Assembly: GCF_031846515.1 (NCBI RefSeq) | Contig: NZ_JAVRHO010000001.1 | Span: 124,001-188,000 of the forward strand | DNA: 64,000 bases | Source: Autumnicola lenta | GTDB lineage: Bacteria > Bacteroidota > Bacteroidia > Flavobacteriales > Flavobacteriaceae | Direction: 5' to 3' | Shown: positions 54,432-63,624 of the stretch, piece after piece | Position numbering within the stretch: the stretch's first letter is position 1 | How the letters are laid out: each line of letters opens with the position of its first letter | Position numbers and translations under genes: made by a program | The notes under the pieces: model-generated | What the model was told of the DNA's origin: nothing | Database searches by the model: none | The model's input: the letters and a program-made list of their open reading frames with translations, nothing else

Positions 54432-55030
54432 TTGAATACTTCAAAAGAAGAAATAAGAGGTATTGATAATCCAAGAGTCTTACAGGCCATGCGAGAAACA
54501 GACAGAATAGATTTTATTCCTGATGACATGAAGCACAAGACTTATGATGACGGGCCGCTAAGGACAAACTTTAAGTCAATCTTACATTGTTGCCTATATG
54601 GCACAGCACCCGAAACTGCAGCCTCATGAAAAAGTACTGGAAATTGGCACAGGTTGTGGCTATAATGCCTCTGTACTTTCAAAGCCAACAAAAGAAATTT
54701 ATAGTATAGAAATTATTGAATGGCTACATAAGTTTGCTGTCAAAAACTTTAATAATTCTGGTGTGAGAAATATCCAAACCCGGAATGCTGACGGTTAGGA
54801 AGCCTGATCTGAAAAAGTTCCTTTTGATGCCATTATTATTACCGCAGCCCCGCCCGAAATACCACAACTTTAAAAGAACAGCTTAAAATTGAAGGCCGGC
54901 TATTGGCTCCTGTAGGCCAAAGATCTCAGGAACTGGTGCTGATTAGCAGGACCGGGAGAGAATACTTATAAAAAAAAGATCCTTTTGCTCGTAAACTTTT
55001 GTACCCATGACTAAAAAAGCCCGGGAATAA
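54432..55030 (+). pseudogene. pcm: Decayed protein-L-isoaspartate O-methyltransferase (pcm)
   Basis: Pieces of the PCMT sequence appear in order across changing frames: ETDRIDFIPDD, KTYDDGPL (54432-54560), then after a lost segment of about 11 bp GQTLSQSYIVAYMAQHP, HEKVLEIGTGCGYNASVL (SAM motif I), IYSIEIIEWLHKFA, then in-frame stops after NADG, followed by VPFDAIIITAAPPEIP, GRLLAPVGQRSQELVLISR and finally FVPMTKKARE ending at 55030. At least one frameshifting deletion and several stops rule out a functional enzyme. The intact protein would repair isoaspartyl residues. The start codon here would be TTG. Confidence 0.85.
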
Positions 55031-55150
55031 ACAACTATAAAGGTGACAGAAAATAAAAAACTGCAAAAAAACAAAAGCAGAAAACGGTAAAAATCAGAGC
55101 TCAATTTATAAAAGTCCTACAATTCAATTCTTTACGAAATATCTCCGTAT

Positions 55151-55183
55151 ATAAAAAAATACTTTCCCGGGGGAGAAAGTATT
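55151..55183 (-). terminator. Terminator of the ferritin-like gene pair
   Basis: A hairpin (55158-55168 with 55171-55183, one bulged A) is followed on the minus strand by a run of T. It lies 31 bp past the stop of the downstream ferritin-like gene. Confidence 0.75.
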
Positions 55184-55213
55184 CATTAAAGTGTGAACTT
55201 TAATTATATCTGC

Positions 55214-56059
55214 TTAAAAAGACGGACATTTAGCACAACTGTCAAAAAACAGAATGGCTATTTGAATTGCGACTTCTCCGGAAATTGGCTCGTCATAAGA
55301 CTGTGAAACAGAAACTGCACCAAAATCTGTAATAGTGGTTAAATCTATTCCTGCCTGCACAACATTTTGTTCCCCATCATAAACAGGTTGTGTGACAGGA
55401 GGCATACCAGGTCCCCTGTTATTAAGTGTAATCCATGGAAGAAGATCTTCATTAAGGGGATCATCAAGAAAAGCAGCCCTTAATCTTCTCACTTCAGCCG
55501 CATGTCTCGCCTCAACAGAGTGAATGCGCAGTGCAGGTTGTAAGAAGGCTGTTCCCATTAAATTGGTTGCCTGCCCTTTATAAGCCCTTACCCCGGTATC
55601 TTCAAAAGCCTGAGCAAGCACAAGGAGCTGTGCATAAGCAGCATCATTGTTCGGGTTAAAGGGATCGAACGCCCCTCCCGCGGTAAAATCAAAATCGGGA
55701 GAGTCAAATGCAGCATCACCCAGTCCGGCTTTCAAAAAATTGACATGTGCGGTTTCATGTTTGGAAATTTGCATATATACGGCCTCCGGTCTCCCAGAGG
55801 GCAATACGCCGGAATCCAACGCCTTTACATAAAAATCGGCTTCCAGGTACTCTAGGGTAAGTGCCAGTTGTAGCGCGCTTATAGCTTCATTAGCTTGTGT
55901 TGCAGCCTTTGCTTTGCCGGTGGCAAGACCAAATGGTATAGCTGCTAAAGCTGCTTTTTTTCCCAAAGATCCAAAAGTCCCAAGCATTTGACGCCTTGAG
56001 GAGCTTTTCTCTATAAGGTCGTGCGAGGTAAATTCGTTCAAAAAGTTTAGAATATCCAT
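55214..56059 (-). CDS. Secreted ferritin-like domain protein (desiccation-associated type)
   Basis: 281 residues. The N-terminus contains SSRRQMLGTFGSLGKKAALAAIPFGLATGKAKA (given here as two parts: SSRRQMLG and AALAAIPFGLATGKAKA), a possible twin-arginine signal. The body is a ferritin-like four-helix bundle: EAISALQLALTLEYLEADFY, ISKHETAHVNFLKAGL, LLVLAQAFEDTGVRAYKG and HSVEARHAAEVRRLRA, with Glu/His in ligand-like positions. The end has FFDSCAKCPSF, a Cys pair. Relatives are annotated as desiccation-related. It is 25 bp downstream of a paralogue. Confidence 0.82.
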   Translation of the reverse strand: MDILNFLNEFTSHDLIEKSSSRRQMLGTFGSLGKKAALAAIPFGLATGKAKAATQANEAISALQLALTLEYLEADFYVKALDSGVLPSGRPEAVYMQISKHETAHVNFLKAGLGDAAFDSPDFDFTAGGAFDPFNPNNDAAYAQLLVLAQAFEDTGVRAYKGQATNLMGTAFLQPALRIHSVEARHAAEVRRLRAAFLDDPLNEDLLPWITLNNRGPGMPPVTQPVYDGEQNVVQAGIDLTTITDFGAVSVSQSYDEPISGEVAIQIAILFFDSCAKCPSF

Positions 56060-56084
56060 TATACTATTTTTTTAGTTGAAATAA

Positions 56085-56849
56085 TTATCCGTTTGGAATG
56101 TTGTTATAGATTAATTCATTTTCTATAAAGCCGGTAGAAACCACAGTGTCCAGTACATCCTTTGGCTCTGCTACGAGGTCCAGCCCGTTTTCATCTATAA
56201 TATCATCACCCGCAAATTCTGTAAATCCCGGCAGGTAAATAGATCTTAAAGCCGAAGCATGCCTTGCTTCTACTGAAACTATTTTTCCCGCAGCCACCAG
56301 GTATGCAGGATTTTCAATGAGATCTCCTGCCCCATTGTATGCTGAAACCCCTGTATCTTCCAAAACAATGGAAGTTCCCAAAACGGAATCACGATCACTA
56401 AAGTCAATAGTACTAAAATCGAATTCTAAATCTGGCGCAACTTCCTCTGATGAAAATGTCGCACTTAAAACGGCTTTAAAGAATTCTCTATGGATTACTT
56501 CGTGCGCCTGAAGGTCTTTTAAATAAAGCTTTTCTACCGGGTCGGCCGACGCCCAATAGGAACCGTCCAAGACCCTGGTATAAAAGGCTGCTTCCAGCTG
56601 CTCCAGAATATAAGCGTAATTCAAAATAGCCAAATCTCCTGTTCCTAAATTAAAGGCATCCCCACCGTTGGCGTCTCTACCAAGAATATCTTCTTGTTTG
56701 GACAATTCTTCCTCATCACAGGAATAAAGTAATAAACTACCTCCGGCAAGAGCCAGACCACCGAGTTTTAAAAATTTGCGACGGGACGTACTGCCCCCAT
56801 CTGGTGTAGCATCAGAATGCCGCACCTTAATAATTGGTCTTTTCATCAT
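56085..56849 (-). CDS. Secreted ferritin-like domain protein with Tat-type lipoprotein signal
   Basis: 254 residues from the ATG at 56849 (MMKRPIIKVRH). The frame is open to 56975, but the upstream 42 residues contain a spurious hydrophobic stretch and would place the signal far inside. STSRRKFLKLGGLALAGGSLL matches a twin-arginine signal and is followed by YSCDEEE, a lipobox. Ferritin-like helices follow: AILNYAYILEQLEAAFYTRV, LQAHEVIHREFFKAVL, LEDTGVSAYNGAG and VSVEARHASALRSIYL. It is paralogous to the next gene and in the same operon. Confidence 0.82.
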   Translation of the reverse strand: MMKRPIIKVRHSDATPDGGSTSRRKFLKLGGLALAGGSLLLYSCDEEELSKQEDILGRDANGGDAFNLGTGDLAILNYAYILEQLEAAFYTRVLDGSYWASADPVEKLYLKDLQAHEVIHREFFKAVLSATFSSEEVAPDLEFDFSTIDFSDRDSVLGTSIVLEDTGVSAYNGAGDLIENPAYLVAAGKIVSVEARHASALRSIYLPGFTEFAGDDIIDENGLDLVAEPKDVLDTVVSTGFIENELIYNNIPNG

Positions 56850-57413
56850 TAATAAATTAGAATGGTTAATAAATATCGGGGGGAATATAAATATACATGC
56901 TAAACATAGCGAATTCATTCCTCTAAAAGTTAAAAAAATGCTAAATACATATGAAAAGTAAATATTTACTACCAAATACCACTTTTTTTAATGAATTCAA
57001 CAATTTGTAGTAAAAATCATATACAGATAAGAATGATTCAGAATCTGAAAAGATCTGTTTTTTGTAAAAAAAGCAAGAATCGTCACCTAAAATCTGAAAA
57101 TTTGACGTTTTTAACATATTTTTTTCTTGTTTTTTGCTGCGAAGCGATATTATTATTTTTAATAAGATTACACCAATTGAATATGAAGGTTTTGCCGTAG
57201 AAATGTGAAGAAAAGTAGAAGAATCCATTCTCAGTTATAAGAGAAACTGATGAGCTAGAACACAAATAAAATTGAAAGCCTGACGAAACAGACTTTATGC
57301 TGATATATTTACGGGCCGCCGAAAGACGGGGCCAAAATTGCCAATTTTCGACCTTCATATTTTTTTGGCTTCCGTTAGCAGAATGTTCTACAATGAAATT
57401 AAATTTTCACAAC
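56850..57413. other. Intergenic region upstream of the ferritin-like genes
   Basis: About 560 bp with no credible gene; frames here are short and low in complexity. It should hold the promoter of the ferritin-like pair. A GC-rich imperfect hairpin is at about 57312-57332, next to the motif 57327-57353, which recurs on the other strand near 60919 and 63625. Confidence 0.5.
57327..57353 (-). repeat. 27-bp intergenic motif, copy 1
   Basis: On the minus strand it begins GGTCGAAAATTGGCAATTTT and ends GCCCCG. Similar sequences are at 60919-60945 and 63625-63650 on the plus strand. Confidence 0.45.
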
Positions 57414-57441
57414 CAAAAAAGCCACCGGTTTCCCGATGGCT
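57414..57441 (-). terminator. Terminator of ndk
   Basis: On the minus strand AGCCATCG pairs with CGGTGGCT (one G-U) around a short loop, followed by TTTTTT. It lies 28 bp past the ndk stop. Confidence 0.85.
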
Positions 57442-57468
57442 CTTCAGAATAATATTTGTTTAAGAGAA

Positions 57469-57888
57469 TTAAAACATTTCCTTTCCGGCAAAGTGAAAAG
57501 CACCTTCTATAGCTGCATTTTCATCGCTGTCACTTCCATGTACCGCGTTTTCCCCGATAGAAGCAGCGTATTTTTTCCTGATAGTACCTTCAGCAGCCTC
57601 TTCAGGATTTGTAGCACCTATAAGGGTTCTAAAATCTTCAACTGCATTTTCTTTTTCAAGAATAGCTGCCACAATAGGACCGCGAGTCATAAATTCCACC
57701 AACTCTCCAAAAAACGGACGCTCCTTATGGATATCGTAGAATTTTTCAGCATCAGCTTTTGTCATTTGCGTAAGCTTCATTGCTACTATCCTAAATCCTG
57801 AAGCTGTGATTTGTTCTAAGATTGCTCCAATGTGCCCATTTTCAACAGCATCTGGCTTCAGCATGGTGAATGTTTTATTTCCTGCCAT
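57469..57888 (-). CDS. ndk: Nucleoside diphosphate kinase
   Basis: 139 residues from ATG 57888 (MAGNKTFTMLKPDAVENG); a frame extension to 57924 is not conserved. Motifs: FTMLKPDA, RPFFGELVEFM, IGATNPEEAAEGTIRKKYA and the active-site His in ENAVHGSDSDENA. It exchanges gamma-phosphates among nucleotides. Full normal length. Confidence 0.96.
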   Translation of the reverse strand: MAGNKTFTMLKPDAVENGHIGAILEQITASGFRIVAMKLTQMTKADAEKFYDIHKERPFFGELVEFMTRGPIVAAILEKENAVEDFRTLIGATNPEEAAEGTIRKKYAASIGENAVHGSDSDENAAIEGAFHFAGKEMF

Positions 57889-58123
57889 TTTTATCTTTTT
57901 AAATTTTGGTGCAAAAATAGACAATTCAGATCAATTACAAACTCATAATTACTTTATCTTAAGTAATCTATTTTTATTCTTGCACCACTTTCAACAATTT
58001 TGATGCGTTAAAGAACGGAAGATTAGAAAAAAAATAGAAAAAAGTAGATTTAAAGCTCATTTTTTGTTGCTTTGTCAATAACCAAAAAATAAGGTCCGTT
58101 TATTAGCGAAATCTAATAAATCG

Positions 58124-58131
58124 TATCTTTA
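58124..58131 (+). promoter_or_regulatory. Putative -7 element upstream of the DHH phosphoesterase gene
   Basis: TATCTTTA differs by one base from TAnnTTTG and lies 9 bp before the ATG at 58141. The short leader would be unusual but not rare in this phylum. Confidence 0.35.
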
Positions 58132-58140
58132 CCACCAGGT

Positions 58141-59157
58141 ATGATCGAACAGAATATATTAGAAATAACAGCAGAACTTTCACGAGCCAATAATATTGTT
58201 ATTGTCCCGCACAAAGGTCCCGATGGCGATGCAATGGGTTCTACATTGGCACTATGGCATTTTCTGAAAGAGAAAGGACATAATGCGCACGTGATCGCAC
58301 CTAATGATTATCCGCACTTTTTAAAATGGCTTCCGGGAAATGAAGAAGTTATTATTTATGAAAGTAACCAGGAAAAATCGAAGAAATTAATTGCGGAGGC
58401 AGATATTATCTTTACTCTAGATTTTAATACACTTTCCCGATCAGGCTTAATGGTGGAACAACTGGAGCAGTCTGAAGCTACTTTTATTATGATCGACCAT
58501 CACCAGGAACCGGCAGAGTATGCAGATTACACCTATAGCGATGCCAGCATGAGTTCCACCTGCCAGATGGTCTATCATTTTATCGAGAAATTAATGGCCG
58601 TTAAAAAAATTACTCCTGAAATCGCAACCTGTCTTTACACGGGAATAATGACAGACACCGGTTCTTTCAGGTTTAGCTCCACTTCAAGCGATACGCATCG
58701 CGTTGTTGCAGATCTAATTGAAAAAGGAGCTGACAATTCCATTATTCATAACAATGTTTTCGACACCAATTCACAAAACGGATTGCAGCTGCTTGGTGTT
58801 GCACTTCAGAATTTAAAGGTAAATCAGGAGCTGAAAACCGCTTATATCACACTCTCTCAGGAAGAACTGGATAGACACAACTTTAAAAAAGGGGATACAG
58901 AAGGCTTTGTAAATTATGGCCTGTCTCTTGCAGGAATAGTTTTTGCTGTAATTTTTATAGAACACAGAGCAGAAAATATGATCAAAATCTCATTCCGTTC
59001 TAAAGGGGATTTTTCTGTAAATGATTTTGCAAGAAAACATTTTGACGGCGGCGGACATATTAACGCAGCCGGTGGAAAAAGTGATTTGTCCCTTGAAGAA
59101 ACTGTGGTGAGGTTTAATAGAATTCTGCCGGAATATTCAAAGGAATTATCGCTATGA
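58141..59157 (+). CDS. DHH-family phosphoesterase (NrnA-like oligoribonuclease/pAp phosphatase)
   Basis: 338 residues. DHH motifs: IVPHKGPDGDAMGSTLAL (metal-binding Asp residues), FTLDFNTLSR, MIDHHQEP, and YTGIMTDTGSFRFSST. The DHHA1 domain ends with HFDGGGHINAAGG. NrnA-type enzymes degrade very short RNAs, pAp or, in some members, linear dinucleotides. Overlaps gldI by 4 bp, so the two are coupled. Confidence 0.92.
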   Translation: MIEQNILEITAELSRANNIVIVPHKGPDGDAMGSTLALWHFLKEKGHNAHVIAPNDYPHFLKWLPGNEEVIIYESNQEKSKKLIAEADIIFTLDFNTLSRSGLMVEQLEQSEATFIMIDHHQEPAEYADYTYSDASMSSTCQMVYHFIEKLMAVKKITPEIATCLYTGIMTDTGSFRFSSTSSDTHRVVADLIEKGADNSIIHNNVFDTNSQNGLQLLGVALQNLKVNQELKTAYITLSQEELDRHNFKKGDTEGFVNYGLSLAGIVFAVIFIEHRAENMIKISFRSKGDFSVNDFARKHFDGGGHINAAGGKSDLSLEETVVRFNRILPEYSKELSL

Positions 59158-59714
59158 AACTGAAATTGCTGATTTTATTTGTAATTGCCGTGGCTTCCTG
59201 CAAGTCTCCGGAAGCAAGGTACCCTGTAACTCAGAGTTCCGGCTCCTATATAAACGAATCTGCACAACGCAATAAAGATTTACTTACACAGGAAGAAGAA
59301 AAAATTCAGCTTATTATCGCACAGGATTGCACCCAAAATTATATTGCTTCAAGCAATAATTTCTGGTACTATTATAACCAAAAATCTACCGATTCCACAA
59401 ATACGGTAACTCCAGACTTTGGTGATGTTGTGGTCTTCGATTATAGCATTTCCACATTGGATGGAGAACCAATTTACGCTGAAGGTGAAAAACCTACCAG
59501 GGAATATGCAATAGACCAGGAAAAGCTTTTCAGCGGTCTGCGCGAAGGCCTTAAACTTATGAAAGAAGGGGAAACAGTAACTTTTCTCTTTCCTTCTTAT
59601 CAGGCTTTTGGCTACTATGGTGACAAAGGAAAAATTGGGACTAATGTTCCCCTTAAAACAAAAGTAACTTTACATTCAATAAAAACGAAAACCGATAACG
59701 AAATCAATAATTAA
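59154..59714 (+). CDS. gldI: Gliding motility FKBP-type peptidyl-prolyl isomerase lipoprotein GldI
   Basis: 186 residues. Lipobox ASC (Cys about 16). The FKBP domain (about 85-180) includes VTPDFGDVVVFDYSISTLDG, FSGLREGLKLMKEGETVTFL and FPSYQAFGYYGDKGKIGTNV. GldI is required for gliding and T9SS function in related bacteria, helping fold exported motility proteins; it matches the T9SS-targeted giant protein elsewhere in this window. Followed 3 bp later by a second isomerase. Confidence 0.88.
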   Translation: MKLKLLILFVIAVASCKSPEARYPVTQSSGSYINESAQRNKDLLTQEEEKIQLIIAQDCTQNYIASSNNFWYYYNQKSTDSTNTVTPDFGDVVVFDYSISTLDGEPIYAEGEKPTREYAIDQEKLFSGLREGLKLMKEGETVTFLFPSYQAFGYYGDKGKIGTNVPLKTKVTLHSIKTKTDNEINN

Positions 59715-59717
59715 GAA

Positions 59718-60836
59718 ATGAAAAAAACGAATTTATTATTTTTATTTGCAATAGCACTTTCCCTTTTCTCCTGTAATGATGAATATCCAGACTTAGAAGA
59801 TGGACTTTATGCAGAATTTAATACTTCTAAAGGTCCTATTGTTGCAGAGCTTTATTTTGAGCAAACCCCAATTACCGTTGGAAGTTTTGTTTCCCTTGCT
59901 GAAGGCACAAATCCACAGGTAGACAGCACTTACCAGGATAAACCTTTTTATGACGGAATCATTTTTCACCGGGTAATTGATGGATTTGTAATCCAGGGAG
60001 GAGATCCTACAGGAACCGGATCAGGAGGACCAGGTTACCGTTTCCCAGATGAGACTAACGACAGTCTTCGTCATGATGCCAAAGGAATTCTTTCTATGGC
60101 AAATGCAGGCCCGGGAACCAACGGAAGTCAGTTTTTTATCACCTTGGCTCCTACTCCTAATCTCGACGGAAGACATACCGTTTTTGGAAAAGTGGTAAAA
60201 GGCCTTGATGTTGTTGATTCTATCGGCCAGGTCGAGACCGGACCAAGGGACAAACCTGTGGAAGATGTGGTGATAAATTCCCTAAATATCATCAGAAAAG
60301 GAAGAGAAGCTAAAAATTTTGATGCTGCCGAAACTTTTGAAACCGGACTTCAGGAAATAGAAGCTGAAAAAGAGGAAGCTGCAAGGAAAATGGAAGAAGC
60401 CAAAGCTGAAACTGCACAAGAACTTCAGAACTTAGAGGAACAGGCAGATTCATTAGATAGCGGACTCAAAATATACTTTGAAGAAAAAGGCGACGGTGAA
60501 AAACCTGAAGTAGGGCAAACTGTTGGCGTTTTATATGAAGGTTATTTTGAAGACGGAGGTTATTTCGATACTAATAAAGAAGACATTGCACGGGAATTAG
60601 GTGCTTTTAATGAGCAACGTGCTGCACAGGGAGGATATGGCCCTATGTACATCAAGTACGGACCAGATGCCCCTATGATTCCAGGCTTTAATGAAGCACT
60701 ACAACAAATGAAGGTTGGTGACAAAGCTGTAGCGTTTATCCCAAGTCATTTGGCTTATGGAGAAAGAGGCCGCGGTCCTATTCCACCAAACACAGATCTT
60801 GTTTTTAAACTGGAACTCACAGATATTCAGGAATAG
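59718..60836 (+). CDS. Cyclophilin-FKBP fusion peptidyl-prolyl isomerase lipoprotein
   Basis: 372 residues with lipobox FSC (Cys about 19). The N-terminal cyclophilin domain (about 30-195) has FYDGIIFHRVIDGFVIQGGDP, NGSQFFITLAPTPNLDGRHT and VFGKVV. A charged coiled-coil linker (about 205-245; ETGLQEIEAEKEEAARKMEE) leads to an FKBP domain (about 255-372) with GEKPEVGQTVGVLYEGYF, MIPGFNEALQQMKVGDKAV and AYGERGRGPIPPNTDLVF. It carries two unrelated proline isomerase folds in one chain and probably works in the periplasm or outer membrane with GldI. Confidence 0.9.
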   Translation: MKKTNLLFLFAIALSLFSCNDEYPDLEDGLYAEFNTSKGPIVAELYFEQTPITVGSFVSLAEGTNPQVDSTYQDKPFYDGIIFHRVIDGFVIQGGDPTGTGSGGPGYRFPDETNDSLRHDAKGILSMANAGPGTNGSQFFITLAPTPNLDGRHTVFGKVVKGLDVVDSIGQVETGPRDKPVEDVVINSLNIIRKGREAKNFDAAETFETGLQEIEAEKEEAARKMEEAKAETAQELQNLEEQADSLDSGLKIYFEEKGDGEKPEVGQTVGVLYEGYFEDGGYFDTNKEDIARELGAFNEQRAAQGGYGPMYIKYGPDAPMIPGFNEALQQMKVGDKAVAFIPSHLAYGERGRGPIPPNTDLVFKLELTDIQE

Positions 60837-60861
60837 TAAAACTCTCCCGAACATCAATTGA

Positions 60862-60884
60862 AAAAGCCCCATTTTGGGGCTTTT
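60862..60884. terminator. Bidirectional terminator between the fusion isomerase and pepD
   Basis: A 10-bp stem (60862-60871 with 60875-60884) with a TTT loop. T runs follow on the plus strand and, through the flanking A run, on the minus strand as well, serving two convergent genes. Confidence 0.85.
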
Positions 60885-60918
60885 TTAATTACTAATCTTT
60901 AGGTCATTTTTATTTACA

Positions 60919-60945
60919 GGTCGAAAATTGCCATTTTCAGCACCC
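60919..60945 (+). repeat. 27-bp intergenic motif, copy 2
   Basis: Begins GGTCGAAAATTGCCATTTTC. It lies between convergent genes. See copies at 57327-57353 (minus) and 63625-63650. Confidence 0.45.
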
Positions 60946-60965
60946 TATCTAAAAGCTATTTACAA

Positions 60966-62426
60966 TTATTTCTTCGGAATATTTTTCAGAACTTCAAGAA
61001 CCAGTTTATAGTATTTTTTTGCTGAAGAAATGCTGGCGCGCTCATCTGGAGAATGTGCGCCTCTTATAGTAGGCCCGAAGGAAACCATATCCATGTGCGG
61101 ATAGTGATTTCCTATTATTCCACATTCCAGTCCTGCATGACAGGCTTCTATTTTGGCTTTTTCACCATTCAGCTTCTGATAAGTTTCATCTACAACTTTT
61201 AAAACTTCAGATTCTCTGTTTGGTGCCCAGCCCGGATATTCCCCCGAAAGTTTAACTTTAAACTTCGCCAGTTCAAAAGCAGCCTCCACGCTGTTGGATA
61301 AATCATTCCTGGAAGATTCTACTGAAGATCTTGTGAGACAGTTAACTTCAACCCTTCCGTCTTCAACAGAAATCCTTGCGATATTATTAGATGCTTCAAC
61401 AAGTCCTTCAATTTCAGGGCTCATTCTGTAGACTCCGTTATGCGCTGTAGAAACCGCCTTCAGCAAATCCTGTTGATCTTCAACCTTCATCACATGTTCC
61501 GGCACGTCAGCTTCAGAAATACTTATATCGAGGTTTGGTTCCAGGCTTTTATATTCCGCTTTAATGTCGTCGATCAAAATGAGATTTTCATTCAGAAAAG
61601 GTTCGATATCAGATTTATCTACAACCACAACAGCTTCAGCTTCACGCGGAATGGCGTTTCGCAATCCGCCACCATGTAGTGTAGATAACCGCAAACCGTA
61701 ATCACGGAAGGAATCATAAAGTACACGGGTAATTAATTTGTTCGCATTCCCAAGACCTTTGTCGATATCCATACCGGAATGTCCTCCCTTCAGCCCCTTT
61801 ACGCTTATAAGGTAACCCACAGAATTTTCGGGGGTGTTTTCCTGCTCGTACTCCCTGATTGCCGTAATATCCACACCTCCTGCACAACCAATTCCTATTT
61901 CGTCATCTTCTTCAGTATCCAGGTTAAGCAGAATTTCTCCCTTAAGTAAATCGGGATCAAGGCCTTTTGCCCCGGTCATTCCCGTCTCTTCGTCTATTGT
62001 AAAAAGAGCTTCCATTGCAGGATGTTCAATTTCCTTACTCTCGAGAATTGCCATAATTGTAGCCACACCAAGACCGTTATCGGCACCAAGCGTGGTTCCT
62101 TTGGCCCGCACCCAATCTTCGTCTACATACATTTCTATCCCCTGAGTGGCGAAGTCGAACTTTGTGTCATTATTTTTCTGGTGCACCATATCAAGATGAG
62201 ACTGAAGCACCACTGGTTTTCTATCTTCCAGACCGGCAGTGGCAGTTTTCCTGATAACCACATTCCCGGTATCGTCTACCAATGTTTCCAGATTAAGATT
62301 ATTTCCGAAGTTTTTAATGAACTCTATCACCTGCTCTTCCTTCTTGGAAGCCCTTGGAACTTCGTTTAAATCTGCAAAGTTTTTCCATAATTCGCGCGGT
62401 TCTAACTCTCTTATTTCTTCATTCAT
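60966..62426 (-). CDS. pepD: Aminoacyl-histidine dipeptidase (peptidase D, M20 family)
   Basis: 486 residues. Metal-binding motifs: VLQSHLDMVHQK, GTTLGADNGLGVA and FTIDEETGMTGAKGL (catalytic Glu), with HMDMVSFGPTIRGAHSPDE near the end. A dimerisation lid domain lies between (about 200-390). It hydrolyses dipeptides such as Xaa-His in the cytoplasm; no signal peptide. Confidence 0.95.
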   Translation of the reverse strand: MNEEIRELEPRELWKNFADLNEVPRASKKEEQVIEFIKNFGNNLNLETLVDDTGNVVIRKTATAGLEDRKPVVLQSHLDMVHQKNNDTKFDFATQGIEMYVDEDWVRAKGTTLGADNGLGVATIMAILESKEIEHPAMEALFTIDEETGMTGAKGLDPDLLKGEILLNLDTEEDDEIGIGCAGGVDITAIREYEQENTPENSVGYLISVKGLKGGHSGMDIDKGLGNANKLITRVLYDSFRDYGLRLSTLHGGGLRNAIPREAEAVVVVDKSDIEPFLNENLILIDDIKAEYKSLEPNLDISISEADVPEHVMKVEDQQDLLKAVSTAHNGVYRMSPEIEGLVEASNNIARISVEDGRVEVNCLTRSSVESSRNDLSNSVEAAFELAKFKVKLSGEYPGWAPNRESEVLKVVDETYQKLNGEKAKIEACHAGLECGIIGNHYPHMDMVSFGPTIRGAHSPDERASISSAKKYYKLVLEVLKNIPKK

Positions 62427-62515
62427 AATCTTAATATTTTGGTATATTCACAAATGTATTGGTAATTGCGTAAGCTGGAAAATTTGAAAAGTTATAAAAA
62501 TTGTAATATAGCGCC

Positions 62516-63589
62516 GTGAAGAGAAAAACCACCTTAGTTCTTGCTTTATTCCTACCCCTGCAGATCATCATTATCAAGATTTTATCCAATCACCCCCTTT
62601 TTATTGAAATCTGGTACAGCAATTTCCTTTATCCAAAGATTTCCGGAATAATGCGAGTTTCTTTGGGAATTCTTCCATTTTCACTTGGCGATTTGCTTTA
62701 CGCATTTTTGGTAATCCTATTAATCAGGTGGATCATTATCAGGATAAAAGAACGATTTAGAAATCCTAAAAAATGGTTAATAGAAGCCTTTGCCAGTTTG
62801 TCTATTATTTATCTCTGTTTTAATCTCTTCTGGGGATATAATTATTACCGTTTGCCGTTGCACCGGTCATTAGAAATTGATAATGAATACACTACAGAAA
62901 GGTTAATTATCCTCACAAAGCAATTCATTGAACGTTCTAATGAAATCCATTCTGAACTTGCTGAAAACGACTCGCTGAAAATCACAATTCCCTATATCAC
63001 ATCAGAAATTTTTGAAAGAACAATTGAAGGTTACGAGAGTGTAAGCGAAGAATTTCCTGAGTTGGCATACCGTGGGGAAAGCCTAAAATCCTCTATCTAC
63101 AGCATGCCATTGTCGTATATGGGCTTTAATGGATACTTAAATCCGCTTACCAACGAGGCTCAAGTTAACACGCTCATTGTTCCGTACAAAATTCCAACAA
63201 CGGCCAGTCATGAACTTGGTCACCAGCTTGGTTTTGCAAAAGAAAATGAAGCAAATTTTATTGCCTGTCTGGTGACAATGAACCATCCCGACCCTTACTT
63301 TAGATATTCAGGTTTTACATTTGCACTACGGTATTGTTTAAATGAATTACATAGAAGGGATAAAGCAGTTTCTGAAGAATTGATTGCAACCCTTAATCCG
63401 GGAATTCTGGCTAATTATAGAGAAGTAGAAGAATTCTGGATGGCGCATAAGAATCCGTTTGAGCCAATTTTTCAGATTATCTATAATCGATACTTGATTG
63501 CCAACAACCAGTCTGAAGGTTTAAAAAGTTACAGTTACGTCGTGGCACTGCTGGTAAATTATTTTGAAGAAGAAGAAAACAGGTTTTAG
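62516..63589 (+). CDS. DUF3810 membrane protein with HExxH metallopeptidase motif
   Basis: 357 residues from a GTG start. Three N-terminal membrane segments (about 5-25, 50-75, 92-112) precede a soluble domain. TTASHELGHQLGFAKENEANF (HELGH with a downstream EANF Glu) fits a gluzincin zinc site; MGFNGYLNPLTNEAQVN precedes it. Members are annotated DUF3810; peptidase activity is probable from the motif but not shown. Confidence 0.88.
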   Translation: MKRKTTLVLALFLPLQIIIIKILSNHPLFIEIWYSNFLYPKISGIMRVSLGILPFSLGDLLYAFLVILLIRWIIIRIKERFRNPKKWLIEAFASLSIIYLCFNLFWGYNYYRLPLHRSLEIDNEYTTERLIILTKQFIERSNEIHSELAENDSLKITIPYITSEIFERTIEGYESVSEEFPELAYRGESLKSSIYSMPLSYMGFNGYLNPLTNEAQVNTLIVPYKIPTTASHELGHQLGFAKENEANFIACLVTMNHPDPYFRYSGFTFALRYCLNELHRRDKAVSEELIATLNPGILANYREVEEFWMAHKNPFEPIFQIIYNRYLIANNQSEGLKSYSYVVALLVNYFEEEENRF

Positions 63590-63624
63590 GTTCAAATCCC
63601 TTCTTCAGCAGTAAAATTTCAGTG

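Noticed and set aside
57247..57290. CTGATGA followed by GAAA, resembling a hammerhead ribozyme core
   Set aside because: No stem II can be formed between CTGATGA and a correctly placed GAAA, and flanking stems I/III are not seen; chance match.
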